A DNA stretch of 64,000 bases from positions 5,757,981 through 5,821,980 of the forward strand of contig NZ_GG657757.1 in the NCBI RefSeq assembly GCF_000158955.1, read 5' to 3'. The DNA comes from Streptomyces viridochromogenes DSM 40736. Its GTDB lineage: Bacteria > Actinomycetota > Actinomycetes > Streptomycetales > Streptomycetaceae. The notes under the pieces were generated by a model. That model saw only the letters and a list, made by a program, of their open reading frames with translations. It was not told the origin of the DNA and searched no databases. The translations under genes and the position numbers were made by a program. This document shows positions 52,399-61,301 of this stretch, in pieces (the first letter of the stretch is position 1; each line of letters opens with the position of its first letter).

Positions 52399-52623
52399 TC
52401 AGCGGTAGTCGTCCTCGTCGAGCGAGACGACCCGGGCCTGCTCGACCAGATCGGCCTCGTTGGCACGGTCCGGGTCGACGCCGGTCAGCGGGTCGTCGCC
52501 CTTCGGCGCGATGTCCGCGTGCTGCTCGGCCGCGTCGACCTCGGGGGCCTCGACGTCGAACTCAGGCGTTTCCGGCGCGTCCTCGGCCTCGAACGTCTCA
52601 GGGTCGGTGGGGTCAACGGCCAT
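52399..52623 (-). CDS. Small acidic protein
   Basis: 74 residues from ATG 52623 with GGAAGGGAG upstream. Extremely acidic (VDPTDPETFEAEDAPETPEF, DVEAPEVDAAEQHADIAPKG), no hydrophobic core, ending VSLDEDDYR, so it is probably disordered. Similar small acidic proteins occur in Streptomyces at this place. Function unknown. Confidence 0.75.
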   Translation of the reverse strand: MAVDPTDPETFEAEDAPETPEFDVEAPEVDAAEQHADIAPKGDDPLTGVDPDRANEADLVEQARVVSLDEDDYR

Positions 52624-52872
52624 GCTGGGCTCCCTTCCTACGAACGTCCCTGGGGATGCAGGGGCCACACGCGGGTGCCCTCTGTACGAGCCTAGGAGAC
52701 ACCCGATCCGGACGCTATGCGATCCGCGTCCGGGACGTGACGCAGTGCGCATCCCGCCGGCTGATTCTCGGGTGCCCCCTCCTGGCTCCTCAATGGCAGT
52801 CGCTCCCCGATGGCCGATTCCTGTGACGGCGAACACATGAGCCACTACGTGATCGTCTCGTAACATTGCCGC

Positions 52873-53913
52873 ATGTCTTCGACCGAGCTGCCGTTCGTGC
52901 CGCCCGCCAACGTGCTGCCGAAGGTGGGGGGCGTCAGGGTCGCGGAGGGCGAGCGGCTCAGGTCGGTCGAGCTTCCCGGGGTCACACTGACGGTGCGGTC
53001 GCGACGCCCCGTGCGCGAGGGGCTGCCTCCCGCGCTGTACGTGCACGGGCTCGGGGGTTCCTCGCAGAACTGGTCGGCGCTCATGCCGCTGCTGGACGAC
53101 GTCGTCGACAGCGAGGCACTGGACCTGCCGGGCTTCGGTGACTCCCCGCCGCCGGACGACGGCGACTACTCCGTCACCGGCCACGCGCGTGCGGTGATCC
53201 GCTACCTCGACGCCACCGGGCGCGGCCCCGTCCACCTGTTCGGCAACTCGCTCGGCGGCGCCGTCACCACTCGTGTCGCGGCGGTACGGCCCGATCTCGT
53301 CCGTACGCTCACGCTCGTGTCGCCCGCTCTGCCCGAGATCCGAGTGCAGCGCTCCGCCGTTCCGACGGGGCTGCTCGCGGTGCCCGGCGTCGCCCTGCTC
53401 TTCACCCGGCTCACCCGGGGATGGACGGCGGAGCAACGGGTCCACGGTGTGATGGCGCTGTGCTACGGGGATCCGGGCCGGGTGACGCCGGAAGGTTTCC
53501 GCAACGCCGTGCAGGAGATGGAACGGCGGCTGCGGCTGCCGTACTTCTGGGACGCCATGGCGCGTTCCGCGCGTGGCATCGTCAACGCGTACACGCTGGG
53601 CGGCCAGCAGGGTCTGTGGCGCCAGGCCGAACGGGTCCTCGCGCCGACGCTTCTCGTCTACGGCGGCCGGGACCAGCTGGTCGGCTTCCGCATGGCGCAG
53701 CGGGCGGCCCGGGCTTTCCGTGACTCACGTCTCGTGACGTTGCCGGACGCGGGACACGTGGCCATGATGGAGTACCCGGAGACGGTGGCCTTGGCGTTTC
53801 GCGAACTTCTCGAAGATGCGGGAGAGTTGGGTGAGCGGCGGACGCGGGACGCGGACGCCCGGGCGGATCCGGCCGCCGACGAGGAACACACTGACGAGAG
53901 CATGGGGGGCTGA
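52873..53913 (+). CDS. Alpha/beta hydrolase
   Basis: 346 residues from ATG 52873. Oxyanion loop YVHGLGGSSQNW (about 57), nucleophile FGNSLGGAV (about 125), acid in YGGRDQLVGF (about 262), and His in DAGHVAMMEYPE (about 296). A disordered acidic tail follows. Fits small esterase/lipase or haloperoxidase-like enzymes; substrate unknown. The next gene begins 8 bp after its stop, so the two are probably cotranscribed. Confidence 0.9.
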   Translation: MSSTELPFVPPANVLPKVGGVRVAEGERLRSVELPGVTLTVRSRRPVREGLPPALYVHGLGGSSQNWSALMPLLDDVVDSEALDLPGFGDSPPPDDGDYSVTGHARAVIRYLDATGRGPVHLFGNSLGGAVTTRVAAVRPDLVRTLTLVSPALPEIRVQRSAVPTGLLAVPGVALLFTRLTRGWTAEQRVHGVMALCYGDPGRVTPEGFRNAVQEMERRLRLPYFWDAMARSARGIVNAYTLGGQQGLWRQAERVLAPTLLVYGGRDQLVGFRMAQRAARAFRDSRLVTLPDAGHVAMMEYPETVALAFRELLEDAGELGERRTRDADARADPAADEEHTDESMGG

Positions 53914-53921
53914 GGCGCGAG

Positions 53922-55460
53922 GTGGGACGCCACAGCCGTCGCGGGCCCGTCGCCAAGGGCGACACCGCGGACACAACCGCAGTACGGGAAGGCCGGACCG
54001 GGCCGGGACAGTGGCCGGGTCAAGGTGAAGGTCAGGATCAGGGCCAGGCGCCGGACACCGGCCGGGGCGACCGCGCGGCACCGCCGCGCTCCGGACAGAC
54101 GGGCCGGCCGCCCCAGGGCCCGGCCCCTCGGCGCATGCCGGGGCCCCGCCCCGCCCCGGGCAACGGGGCACCCGCGCAAGGCACGCCGCGTCCGCCCGGC
54201 GGGACTCCCGCGCAGGGCGTTCCGCGGCTTCAGGACGGCACGCCGGCGCGAGGTGTTCCACGGCCTCCGGACGGCACCCCCGCGCGCGGGGTGCCCCGGC
54301 TGTCCGACGGCACCCCTCCGCACGGCTTCCCCCACGCCCGCGGCGGGCACCCCGAGCAGCGGGAGGCCGGGGGCGGCTGGGGTGAGCTGAGGGCTGACGG
54401 CGCGCCGATACCTCGGCAGCGACGGGCGCCCGTGCCCGGACCGCGGCAGGAGTACCTCGACGCCTTCGGCGAGGGTGACGACGCTTTCGCGCCCGGCACG
54501 CCCGCCTCCGCCCGCGCGGCGGACGCCTACGCCTCCGTCACCAGCTGGAACCCGAGCGCCTCGGCAGGCGGTCGCTTCGGCGACCACGAACACGATCACG
54601 ACGACGCTCACGATGACGACGCGGAGCCCACCGGTGCACCCGCGCCGGGCAAGGGCGCCAAGGGCCGTACCTTCACCGGTATCGCGGCCGCCGCCGTCAC
54701 CACCGTGCTGGCCGTGATCGTCGCCGGTCAGGTCGCCGACGGCAACGGCGATGCCGGCACGCAGTCGCAGTCCGCCGCCGACCAAGGCCGCGGCGACGTA
54801 CGGGACTCCGCCTCCCGGGCGGACGGCCGTGCGCCCGCCCCGGACTCCGGCACGAAGGCGCTGACGTACGGCGAGGCGATGGCCAGGACCTACCCGCTCG
54901 GCGCCAAGCTCAAGGGTTCGGGGAAGTTCGACGCCGTCCCCGGTATCGCCAAGGCACCCGGCTCGGGGCAGAAGTTCACCTACCGGGTGGACGTGGAGCA
55001 GGGGCTCGGGCTCGACGGCGTGCTCTTCGCCGAGGCCGTCCAGAAGACGCTCAACGACCAGCGCAGTTGGGCCCACAACGGCGCCCGCACCTTCGAGCGC
55101 ATCCACTCCGGCAACCCCGACTTCGTGATCACCCTCGCCAGCCCCGGCACGACCGCCGACTGGTGCGAGAAGTCCGGCCTGGACACCACCGTGGACAACG
55201 TCTCCTGCGACTCGCTCGCCACCGAGCGCGTGATGATCAACGCCTACCGGTGGGCGCAGGGCTCGGAGACGTACGGTGACAAGATCCACGCCTACCGGCA
55301 GATGCTGATCAACCACGAGGTCGGCCACCGCCTCGGCTACAACCACGTCACCTGCGACAAGAACGGCGACCTCGCCCCGGTCATGCAGCAGCAGACCAAG
55401 TTCCTCGACCACGACGGCATCCACTGCCGGGCCAATCCCTGGCCGTATCCCAGGAGTTGA
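53922..55460 (+). CDS. DUF3152 membrane-anchored zinc metalloprotease-like protein
   Basis: 512 residues from GTG 53922. A Pro/Gly/Arg-rich cytoplasmic region of about 240 residues includes four GTPAxGVPRxxD-type repeats (about 85-145). One membrane helix (FTGIAAAAVTTVLAVIVAGQV, near 250) leads to an outside DUF3152 domain with FTYRVDVEQGLGLDGVLFAEAVQKTL and the zinc motif HEVGHRLGYNH (HExxHxxGxxH) near the C-terminus. It matches Rv3207c by sequence and position. Likely a metzincin-like surface protease; substrate unknown. Confidence 0.92.
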   Translation: MGRHSRRGPVAKGDTADTTAVREGRTGPGQWPGQGEGQDQGQAPDTGRGDRAAPPRSGQTGRPPQGPAPRRMPGPRPAPGNGAPAQGTPRPPGGTPAQGVPRLQDGTPARGVPRPPDGTPARGVPRLSDGTPPHGFPHARGGHPEQREAGGGWGELRADGAPIPRQRRAPVPGPRQEYLDAFGEGDDAFAPGTPASARAADAYASVTSWNPSASAGGRFGDHEHDHDDAHDDDAEPTGAPAPGKGAKGRTFTGIAAAAVTTVLAVIVAGQVADGNGDAGTQSQSAADQGRGDVRDSASRADGRAPAPDSGTKALTYGEAMARTYPLGAKLKGSGKFDAVPGIAKAPGSGQKFTYRVDVEQGLGLDGVLFAEAVQKTLNDQRSWAHNGARTFERIHSGNPDFVITLASPGTTADWCEKSGLDTTVDNVSCDSLATERVMINAYRWAQGSETYGDKIHAYRQMLINHEVGHRLGYNHVTCDKNGDLAPVMQQQTKFLDHDGIHCRANPWPYPRS

Positions 55461-55492
55461 CAGGCGTCACAGGGAGCGGCCCACGTCCCGCG

Positions 55493-55521
55493 TTGACAGG
55501 CGCCGAAAGTTCGTTCATATT
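55493..55521 (+). promoter_or_regulatory. Sigma-70 type promoter placing the transcript start at the leader ORF
   Basis: TTGACA at 55493-55498 and CATATT at 55516-55521 with an ideal 17-bp spacer. Transcription would begin about 55527-55529, at or next to the ATG at 55529, so the leader ORF would be leaderless. Confidence 0.65.
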
Positions 55522-55528
55522 TCTGGGC

Positions 55529-55621
55529 ATGTCGCCCCGTCATGTATCCGTTCGCGCCGCCATCGAGCTGGCGCTCATCGGCGTGACCCCGCTCTGCGTG
55601 GCCGACATCCACTGTTGCTGA
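55529..55621 (+). CDS. Putative leaderless Cys-Cys leader peptide
   Basis: 30 codons from ATG 55529 to TGA 55621: MSPRHVSVRAAIELALIGVT then PLCVADIHCC. There is no Shine-Dalgarno sequence, but the promoter just upstream predicts initiation at the ATG itself. Three cysteines include a terminal Cys-Cys directly before the stop, the layout of the leaderless polycysteine attenuator ORFs described in mycobacteria. It lies 185 bp before the substrate-binding-protein gene of a peptide-type importer, across a stretch able to form hairpins. The ORF is seen; the attenuator role is inference. Confidence 0.6.
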   Translation: MSPRHVSVRAAIELALIGVTPLCVADIHCC

Positions 55622-55806
55622 CGCCCGCCCCAGGCGCGCGTCGCGAACCCGACCCCCTCCTTGTGACCTCCGTCACGGCCTGTCCGTGACCCCGGTCGCG
55701 GCATCTTCGACGACCCGGCGCCCGGGGAGACGTCTGCTCAGTCTCGTCTCACCCTTCGTCTCTTCGTCTCGCGATCCGAGACATCATCCGAGAGGTCGTC
55801 ATTCCG
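55622..55806 (+). promoter_or_regulatory. Leader region with potential attenuator hairpins
   Basis: Between the leader ORF and the importer gene are GTGAC and GTCAC elements near 55,660-55,690, and GTCTCG with CGAGAC near 55,764-55,782. These could fold alternatively and cover the GAGAGG ribosome binding site. Suggestive only. Confidence 0.35.
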
Positions 55807-57525
55807 ATGCGCCAACCGTCCGTCACAGCGCGCCGCGTGGCCGCGGCATCCGTCAGCCTGGTCCTGGCAGCGGGTGCCGCCGCCTGCGGGCCGAAGGACA
55901 ACGATGCCAAGGGCGCCGGCGGCGACTCCACGCCCCACAAGGGGGGCACCCTCAGTGTGCTGAACGCGAGCCCTCAGGAGGACTTCGACCCGGCGCGGCT
56001 GTACACCTCCGGCGGCGGCAACGTCCCGTCCCTGGTCTTCCGTACGCTCACCACCCGCAACCGCGAGAACGGCGCCGCCGGCACCGAGGTCGTCCCGGAC
56101 CTCGCCACCGACACCGGGCGCCCCAGCAAGGGCGCGACAGTGTGGACGTACACCCTGAAGAAGGGCCTCACGTACGAGGACGGCACCCCGATCACCTCGG
56201 CCGACATCAAGTACGGCATCGAGCGCTCCTTCGCACCCGAACTCTCCGGCGGTGCCCCCTACCTGCGGGACTGGCTGGTCGGGGCCGCCGACTACCAGGG
56301 CCCGTACAAGGACAAGAAGGGCCTCGACGCGATCGAGACGCCGGACGAGCGGACCATCGTCTTCCGTCTGAACAAGCCCGAGGGCGAGTTCCCCTACCTC
56401 GCCACACAGACGCAGTTCACGCCCGTCCCGAAGAGCAAGGACACGGGCACGAAGTACGAGGAGCACCCCGTCTCGTCGGGGCCGTACAAGGTCGTGCGGA
56501 ACGAGAACGACGGCGAGCGGCTGGTCCTGGAGCGCAACCCGCACTGGTCCGCCTCGACCGACGCCGAACGCAAGGCCTACCCGGACAAGATCGACGTACG
56601 GTCGGGGCTGGACTCGGCCGTGATCAACCAGCGGCTGTCCGCGTCCCAGGGGGCGGACGCCGCCGCCGTCACCACGGACACCAACCTCGGCCCCGCCGAA
56701 CTGGCCAAGGTGACCGGCGACAAGGACCTCGCCTCGCGCGTCGGCACCGGGCACTTCGGCTACACCAACTACATCGCGTTCAATCCGACCGTGAAGCCGT
56801 TCGACGACCCCAAGGTGCGGCAGGCGATCTCGTACGCCATCGACCGGTCGTCCGTGGTCAACGCCGCCGGCGGGTCCGCGCTCGCCGAGCCCGCCACCAC
56901 CTTCCTGCCGGACCAGAAGTCCTTCGGGTACACGCCCTACGACCTCTTCCCGGCGGGCAAGGCCGGTGACCCGGCCAAGGCCAAGGAGCTGCTGAAGGAG
57001 GCCGGCCACCCGAACGGGCTCACCGTCACGCTGACGCACTCCAACGCCAAGGACTTCGAGACCAGCCCCGAGATCGCGACCGCCATCCAGGACGCGCTGA
57101 AGAAGGCCGGCATCACGGTCAAGCTGCAGGGCCTGGAGGACAACGACTACTCCGACAAGATCCACAGCGTGAAGACCGAGCCGGGCTTCTTCCTCGCCCA
57201 CTGGGGAGCCGACTGGCCCTCCGGCGGCCCGTTCCTCGCCCCGATCTTCGACGGCCGGCAGATCGTCAAGGACGGCGCGAACTTCAACACCGGCCTGCTG
57301 AACGACAAGTCGGTCAATGCCGAGATCGACGCGATCAACAAGCTGACGGATCTCGACCAGGCCGCCGAGAGGTGGGGTGCGCTGGACAAGAAGATCGGCG
57401 AGAAGGCCCTCACCGTCCCGCTGTTCCACCCCGTCTACAAGCGACTGGTCGGCAAGGACGTCAAGAACGTCGTGATCAGCGACTGGACCGGCGTGCTGGA
57501 CATCTCCCAGGTCGCGGTGAAGTGA
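55807..57525 (+). CDS. Oligopeptide-type ABC transporter substrate-binding lipoprotein (SBP family 5)
   Basis: 572 residues from ATG 55807. The signal peptide ends at lipobox Cys27 (GAAAC). The mature protein has family-5 motifs: GGTLSVLNASPQEDFDPARLYTSGG, YTLKKGLTYEDGTPITSADIKYGIERSF, HPVSSGPYKVVRNENDGERLVLERNPHW, AISYAIDRSSVVNAAGG. It captures a peptide, nickel complex or similar solute outside the membrane. It heads a four-gene import operon and follows a Cys-rich leader ORF, which hints at a sulfur-containing peptide. Confidence 0.93.
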   Translation: MRQPSVTARRVAAASVSLVLAAGAAACGPKDNDAKGAGGDSTPHKGGTLSVLNASPQEDFDPARLYTSGGGNVPSLVFRTLTTRNRENGAAGTEVVPDLATDTGRPSKGATVWTYTLKKGLTYEDGTPITSADIKYGIERSFAPELSGGAPYLRDWLVGAADYQGPYKDKKGLDAIETPDERTIVFRLNKPEGEFPYLATQTQFTPVPKSKDTGTKYEEHPVSSGPYKVVRNENDGERLVLERNPHWSASTDAERKAYPDKIDVRSGLDSAVINQRLSASQGADAAAVTTDTNLGPAELAKVTGDKDLASRVGTGHFGYTNYIAFNPTVKPFDDPKVRQAISYAIDRSSVVNAAGGSALAEPATTFLPDQKSFGYTPYDLFPAGKAGDPAKAKELLKEAGHPNGLTVTLTHSNAKDFETSPEIATAIQDALKKAGITVKLQGLEDNDYSDKIHSVKTEPGFFLAHWGADWPSGGPFLAPIFDGRQIVKDGANFNTGLLNDKSVNAEIDAINKLTDLDQAAERWGALDKKIGEKALTVPLFHPVYKRLVGKDVKNVVISDWTGVLDISQVAVK

Positions 57526-57529
57526 CACC

Positions 57530-58540
57530 GTGAGTGAGGCACTTCTCGCCGTCGAGGCGGCCGCGACGGACACCACCGTCCCGGCCGCCTCGGGGGCTCG
57601 TCAGTTCTGGCGGCGGCTGCGCACGCAGCGCGCCGCCCTCGTAGCGGCCGGAGTCGTCGCGCTGCTCGTCCTGGTCGCTCTCGCCGCGCCGCTGCTCACC
57701 GCCCTGGAAGGCCAGGACCCGACCACCTACCACCCCTCCCTCGTGGACTCCGCGCGCGGCGGCGTGCCCATCGGGTCCCTCGGCGGAGCGAGCGCCGACC
57801 ACTGGTTCGGCGTCGAACCGCAGACCGGCCGGGACCTGTTCGCGCGTCTGGTCCACGGCGCACGCGTGTCCTTGGGCGTCGCCCTGGCCGCGACCGTGGT
57901 GCAGGTCGCCATCGGGACCACCGTGGGCGTCGCGGCCGCGCTGGGGAAGCGATGGGTTGATCAACTGCTGAGCCGGTTCACGGACGTCATGGTCGCCATG
58001 CCGCTCATGATCATGTCGCTTGCGCTGCTCGCGATCGTGCCGCCGAGCTTCCCGCGGCCCGTGCTCGTCGCACTCGTCGTCGGCCTGATCGGCTGGGGCA
58101 ACATCGCCCGGATCGTGCGGGCGCAGACGCTCACCCTCAAGGAACTCGACCACGTCGCCGCGGCACGGCTCAGCGGCTGGGGCACCTGGAGCATCGCCCG
58201 CCGCGAACTCCTGCCCGGGGTCGCCGCGCCCATCATCACGTACGCCGCGCTGCTCGTCCCGACGAACATCACCGTCGAGGCCGCCCTGTCCTTCCTCGGG
58301 GTGGGCGTGAAGCCGCCCACCCCCTCCTGGGGGCAGATGCTCACGGCCGCCGACGTCTGGTACCAGGCCGCCCCGCAGTACCTGCTGCTGCCCGCGGGCG
58401 CCCTGTTCATCACGGTGCTCGCCCTCACCGTCCTCGGCGACGGCGTCCGCACCGCCCTCGACCCGCGTGCGGCCTCCCGGCTGCGCATCGGGACGGGACG
58501 CAGGCGGGAGTCGAAGGCGGACGCGGGAGGCACGGCATGA
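57530..58540 (+). CDS. ABC importer permease (DppC/OppC type)
   Basis: 336 residues from GTG 57530, four bp after the binding-protein stop. The DppC N-terminal helix is followed by HWFGVEPQTGRDLFARLVHGARVSL (the conserved GTDxxGRDxxSR-like motif) and six core helices. The EAA loop is AARLSGWGTWSIARRELLPGV, which contacts the ATPase. In most Dpp operons the B subunit comes first; here the C-type permease does. Confidence 0.93.
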   Translation: MSEALLAVEAAATDTTVPAASGARQFWRRLRTQRAALVAAGVVALLVLVALAAPLLTALEGQDPTTYHPSLVDSARGGVPIGSLGGASADHWFGVEPQTGRDLFARLVHGARVSLGVALAATVVQVAIGTTVGVAAALGKRWVDQLLSRFTDVMVAMPLMIMSLALLAIVPPSFPRPVLVALVVGLIGWGNIARIVRAQTLTLKELDHVAAARLSGWGTWSIARRELLPGVAAPIITYAALLVPTNITVEAALSFLGVGVKPPTPSWGQMLTAADVWYQAAPQYLLLPAGALFITVLALTVLGDGVRTALDPRAASRLRIGTGRRRESKADAGGTA

Positions 58541-59535
58541 ACGGCGTCCCCGGCTTCGTCCTGCGCCGCGCCGTCGGCGCGGCCGTCACCCTGCTCGTCA
58601 TCTCGGTGATCGTCTACGTCGTCTTCTACGCCACCCCCGGCAACGTCGCCCAGATCACCTGCGGTCCGCGCTGCTCACCGGAACAGGTGCACCAGGTGGC
58701 CCGGCAGCTGAACCTCGACGACCCGTTGTTCGTACGGTACGGGCACTTCCTGCAGGGCCTCGTCGCCGGCCAGGACTACTCGACCGGCACGTCCGTGCAG
58801 CACTGCTCCGCGCCCTGCCTCGGCCTGTCGTACCAGAGCGACCAGCAGGTCACGCAGCTGATCCTGACCAAGCTCCCGGTCAGCCTGTCCCTGGTGGCCG
58901 GCGCCATGGTCATCTGGCTGGTCCTCGGCGTCGGCACCGGTGTGCTCTCCGCCTGGCGGCGCGGCCGGCTCTCCGAGCGGGTGCTGACCGGCATCACCCT
59001 CGCCGGCACCGCCACCCCGGTCTTCGTCATCGGCCTGGTCCTGATGATCGTCGTCTGCGGGGAACTTCAGCTGCTGCCCTTCCCGCAGTACGTGGCGCTC
59101 GGTGACGACCCCGAACAATGGGCGTGGAACCTGCTGCTGCCCTGGCTGTCGCTCGCCCTCATCGAGGCCGCCGCGTTCGCCCGGCTGACCCGGGCCTCCA
59201 TGCTGGAGACGCTGGCCGAAGACCACATCCGCACCTTCCGCGCGTACGGCGTCGGCGAACGGTCGATCGTCGGACGGCACGCCCTGCGTGGCGCGTTCGC
59301 GCCGGTCATCGCGCTGAACGCCAACAACGTCGGATCGGCGATCGGCGGCGCGGTGCTCACCGAGACACTGTTCGGCCTGCCCGGCGTCGGACAGGAACTC
59401 GTCCATGCCGTCAACGTCGTCGACCTGCCGGTCGTGGTCGGCATGGTCCTGGTCATCGGATTCTTCGTGGTCCTCGCCAACGCCGTCGCGGACGTCCTGT
59501 ACGCGGTGGCCGACCGACGGGTGGTGCTGACATGA
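58537..59535 (+). CDS. ABC importer permease (DppB/OppB type)
   Basis: 332 residues from ATG 58537, overlapping the previous gene by 4 bp. First helix FVLRRAVGAAVTLLVISVIVYVVF, then an outside loop holding four Cys (QITCGPRCS and HCSAPC), unusual for DppB. The EAA loop is TFRAYGVGERSIVGRHALRGAFAPV. The end GLPGVGQELVHAVNVVDLPVVVGMVLV is typical. It forms the channel with the DppC-like permease. Confidence 0.93.
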   Translation: MNGVPGFVLRRAVGAAVTLLVISVIVYVVFYATPGNVAQITCGPRCSPEQVHQVARQLNLDDPLFVRYGHFLQGLVAGQDYSTGTSVQHCSAPCLGLSYQSDQQVTQLILTKLPVSLSLVAGAMVIWLVLGVGTGVLSAWRRGRLSERVLTGITLAGTATPVFVIGLVLMIVVCGELQLLPFPQYVALGDDPEQWAWNLLLPWLSLALIEAAAFARLTRASMLETLAEDHIRTFRAYGVGERSIVGRHALRGAFAPVIALNANNVGSAIGGAVLTETLFGLPGVGQELVHAVNVVDLPVVVGMVLVIGFFVVLANAVADVLYAVADRRVVLT

Positions 59536-61112
59536 GCCTGGTCGACGTGACAGACCTCCGCGTGGACTTCGGCACGCTGCGTGCCGTCGACGGACTCTCC
59601 TTCCGCCTGGAGGAGGGCGCCGCCCTGGCCCTGGTCGGCGAGTCCGGCTCCGGCAAGTCGACGGTGGCGTCCGCGTTGCTCGGTCTGCACCGCGGCACCG
59701 GCGCGCGGGTCGAGGGCACGGTCGAGGTGGCCGGCACCGACGTGCAGCGGGCCTCCGACGAGGAGTTGCGGCGGCTGCGCGGCGGGCGAGCCGCCATGGT
59801 GTTCCAGGATCCGCTGTCCTCCCTCGACCCGTACTACGCGATCGGAGACCAGATCGCCGAGGTGTACCGGGTGCACGCGCGCGTGTCCCGGCGGGCGGCA
59901 CGCGCGCGTGCCGTGGAGGTCCTCGACCGGGTGGGCATCCCGGACGCGGTCCGGCGGTCCCGGTCCCGGCCGCACGAGTTCAGCGGCGGCATGCGCCAGC
60001 GCGCCCTGATCGCCATGGCGCTCGCGTGCGAGCCCCGGCTGCTGATCGCCGACGAGCCGACGACCGCCCTCGACGTGACCGTCCAGGCCCAGGTCCTCGA
60101 CCTGCTGCACACGCTGCGCGAGGAGACCGGCATGGGCCTGCTGCTCGTCACGCACGACGTCGGCGTCGCCGCCGAGAGCGTCGATGAGGTGCTGGTGATG
60201 CGGCACGGCCGGGCGGTGGAGCACGGGCCGGTCACCGCCGTCCTGGGCGCGCCGTCGGAGCCGTACACCCGGGACCTGCTCGCCGCGGTCCCGCGCGTGG
60301 ACGCGTCGCGCGCCCCCTCCGAGGTGTCCGGCGAGGTGGTCCTCCGGGCCACGGGTCTGCGGCGCGAGTTCGGGCGCGGGAAGCGGGCGTTCACGGCCGT
60401 GGACGACGTGTCCCTGACCCTGCACCGCGGTGAGACGCTCGGCGTGGTCGGCGAGAGCGGCAGCGGCAAGACGACCCTGGGCCGCATGCTGGTGGGGCTG
60501 CTGGAACCCACGGCGGGACGGATCGAGCCGGGCGGCGGTGTACGCCCGGACGTGCAGATGGTCTTCCAGGACCCCGTCTCCTCCCTCAACCCGCGCCGCA
60601 GCGTGGGGGAGTCCATCGCGGACCCGCTGCGGGCACGCGGAGAGCGGGACGAGGGGCGCATCCGGGAGCGCGTACGGGAACTTCTGGAGCGCGTGGGGCT
60701 CGAAGCGGCGCACCACGACCGCTACCCGCACGAGTTCAGCGGCGGTCAGCGCCAGCGCGTCGGCATCGCGCGGGCACTCGCCGCCGACCCACGCGTCATC
60801 GTCTGCGACGAGCCCGTCTCCGCGCTCGACGTCACCACACAGGCACAAGTGGTCGCCCTCCTGGGAGAGCTGCAGCGCGAGCTCGGGCTGGCGCTGGTCT
60901 TCGTGGCGCACGACCTCGCCGTCGTACGCCAGGTCAGCGACCGGGTCGCGGTGATGCGCCGCGGCCGGATCGTCGAGTCCGGCCCGGCCGACCAGGTCTA
61001 CGAGGACCCTCAGGACCCGTACACCCGGCAGCTCCTGGCCGCCGTACCGGCGCTCGACCCGGAGCTCGCGGCCCGGCGCAGGGCCGCCCGGCGGGAGTTG
61101 GCCATCGCGTGA
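59532..61112 (+). CDS. Fused dual ABC ATPase (DppD-DppF type)
   Basis: 526 residues from ATG 59532, coupled to the permease. Two complete ATPase domains in one chain. The first has GESGSGKST (about 37), signature EFSGGMRQR and LLIADEPTTALDVT. The second has GESGSGKTT (about 310), EFSGGQRQR and VIVCDEPVSALDVT. Each domain ends with the oligopeptide-transporter C-terminal extension (EPYTRDLLAAVP and DPYTRQLLAAVP). Completes the importer; nothing essential is missing. Confidence 0.95.
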   Translation: MSLVDVTDLRVDFGTLRAVDGLSFRLEEGAALALVGESGSGKSTVASALLGLHRGTGARVEGTVEVAGTDVQRASDEELRRLRGGRAAMVFQDPLSSLDPYYAIGDQIAEVYRVHARVSRRAARARAVEVLDRVGIPDAVRRSRSRPHEFSGGMRQRALIAMALACEPRLLIADEPTTALDVTVQAQVLDLLHTLREETGMGLLLVTHDVGVAAESVDEVLVMRHGRAVEHGPVTAVLGAPSEPYTRDLLAAVPRVDASRAPSEVSGEVVLRATGLRREFGRGKRAFTAVDDVSLTLHRGETLGVVGESGSGKTTLGRMLVGLLEPTAGRIEPGGGVRPDVQMVFQDPVSSLNPRRSVGESIADPLRARGERDEGRIRERVRELLERVGLEAAHHDRYPHEFSGGQRQRVGIARALAADPRVIVCDEPVSALDVTTQAQVVALLGELQRELGLALVFVAHDLAVVRQVSDRVAVMRRGRIVESGPADQVYEDPQDPYTRQLLAAVPALDPELAARRRAARRELAIA

Positions 61113-61188
61113 CGAGCCGTGTCCGGTTGATCTCCTAGCGCGACAAAACGCGACCCGCACGGGAAAGTTACGACCGTTCACCCCTTTT

Positions 61189-61222
61189 GGTGGTGCGACG
61201 GACAACCGTCCGTCGCACCACC
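61189..61222 (+). terminator. Perfect 15-bp terminator of the importer operon
   Basis: GGTGGTGCGACGGAC (61189-61203) pairs with GTCCGTCGCACCACC (61208-61222) around a 4-nt loop, 76 bp past the ATPase stop. Confidence 0.85.
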
Positions 61223-61301
61223 GCCTTGTCCGCATACCTTCTTCCCGCTGCGAGCCGCCGGGCAACGGCGGCTCCCCATACGGGAGATCGGGGGTGCACT
61301 C

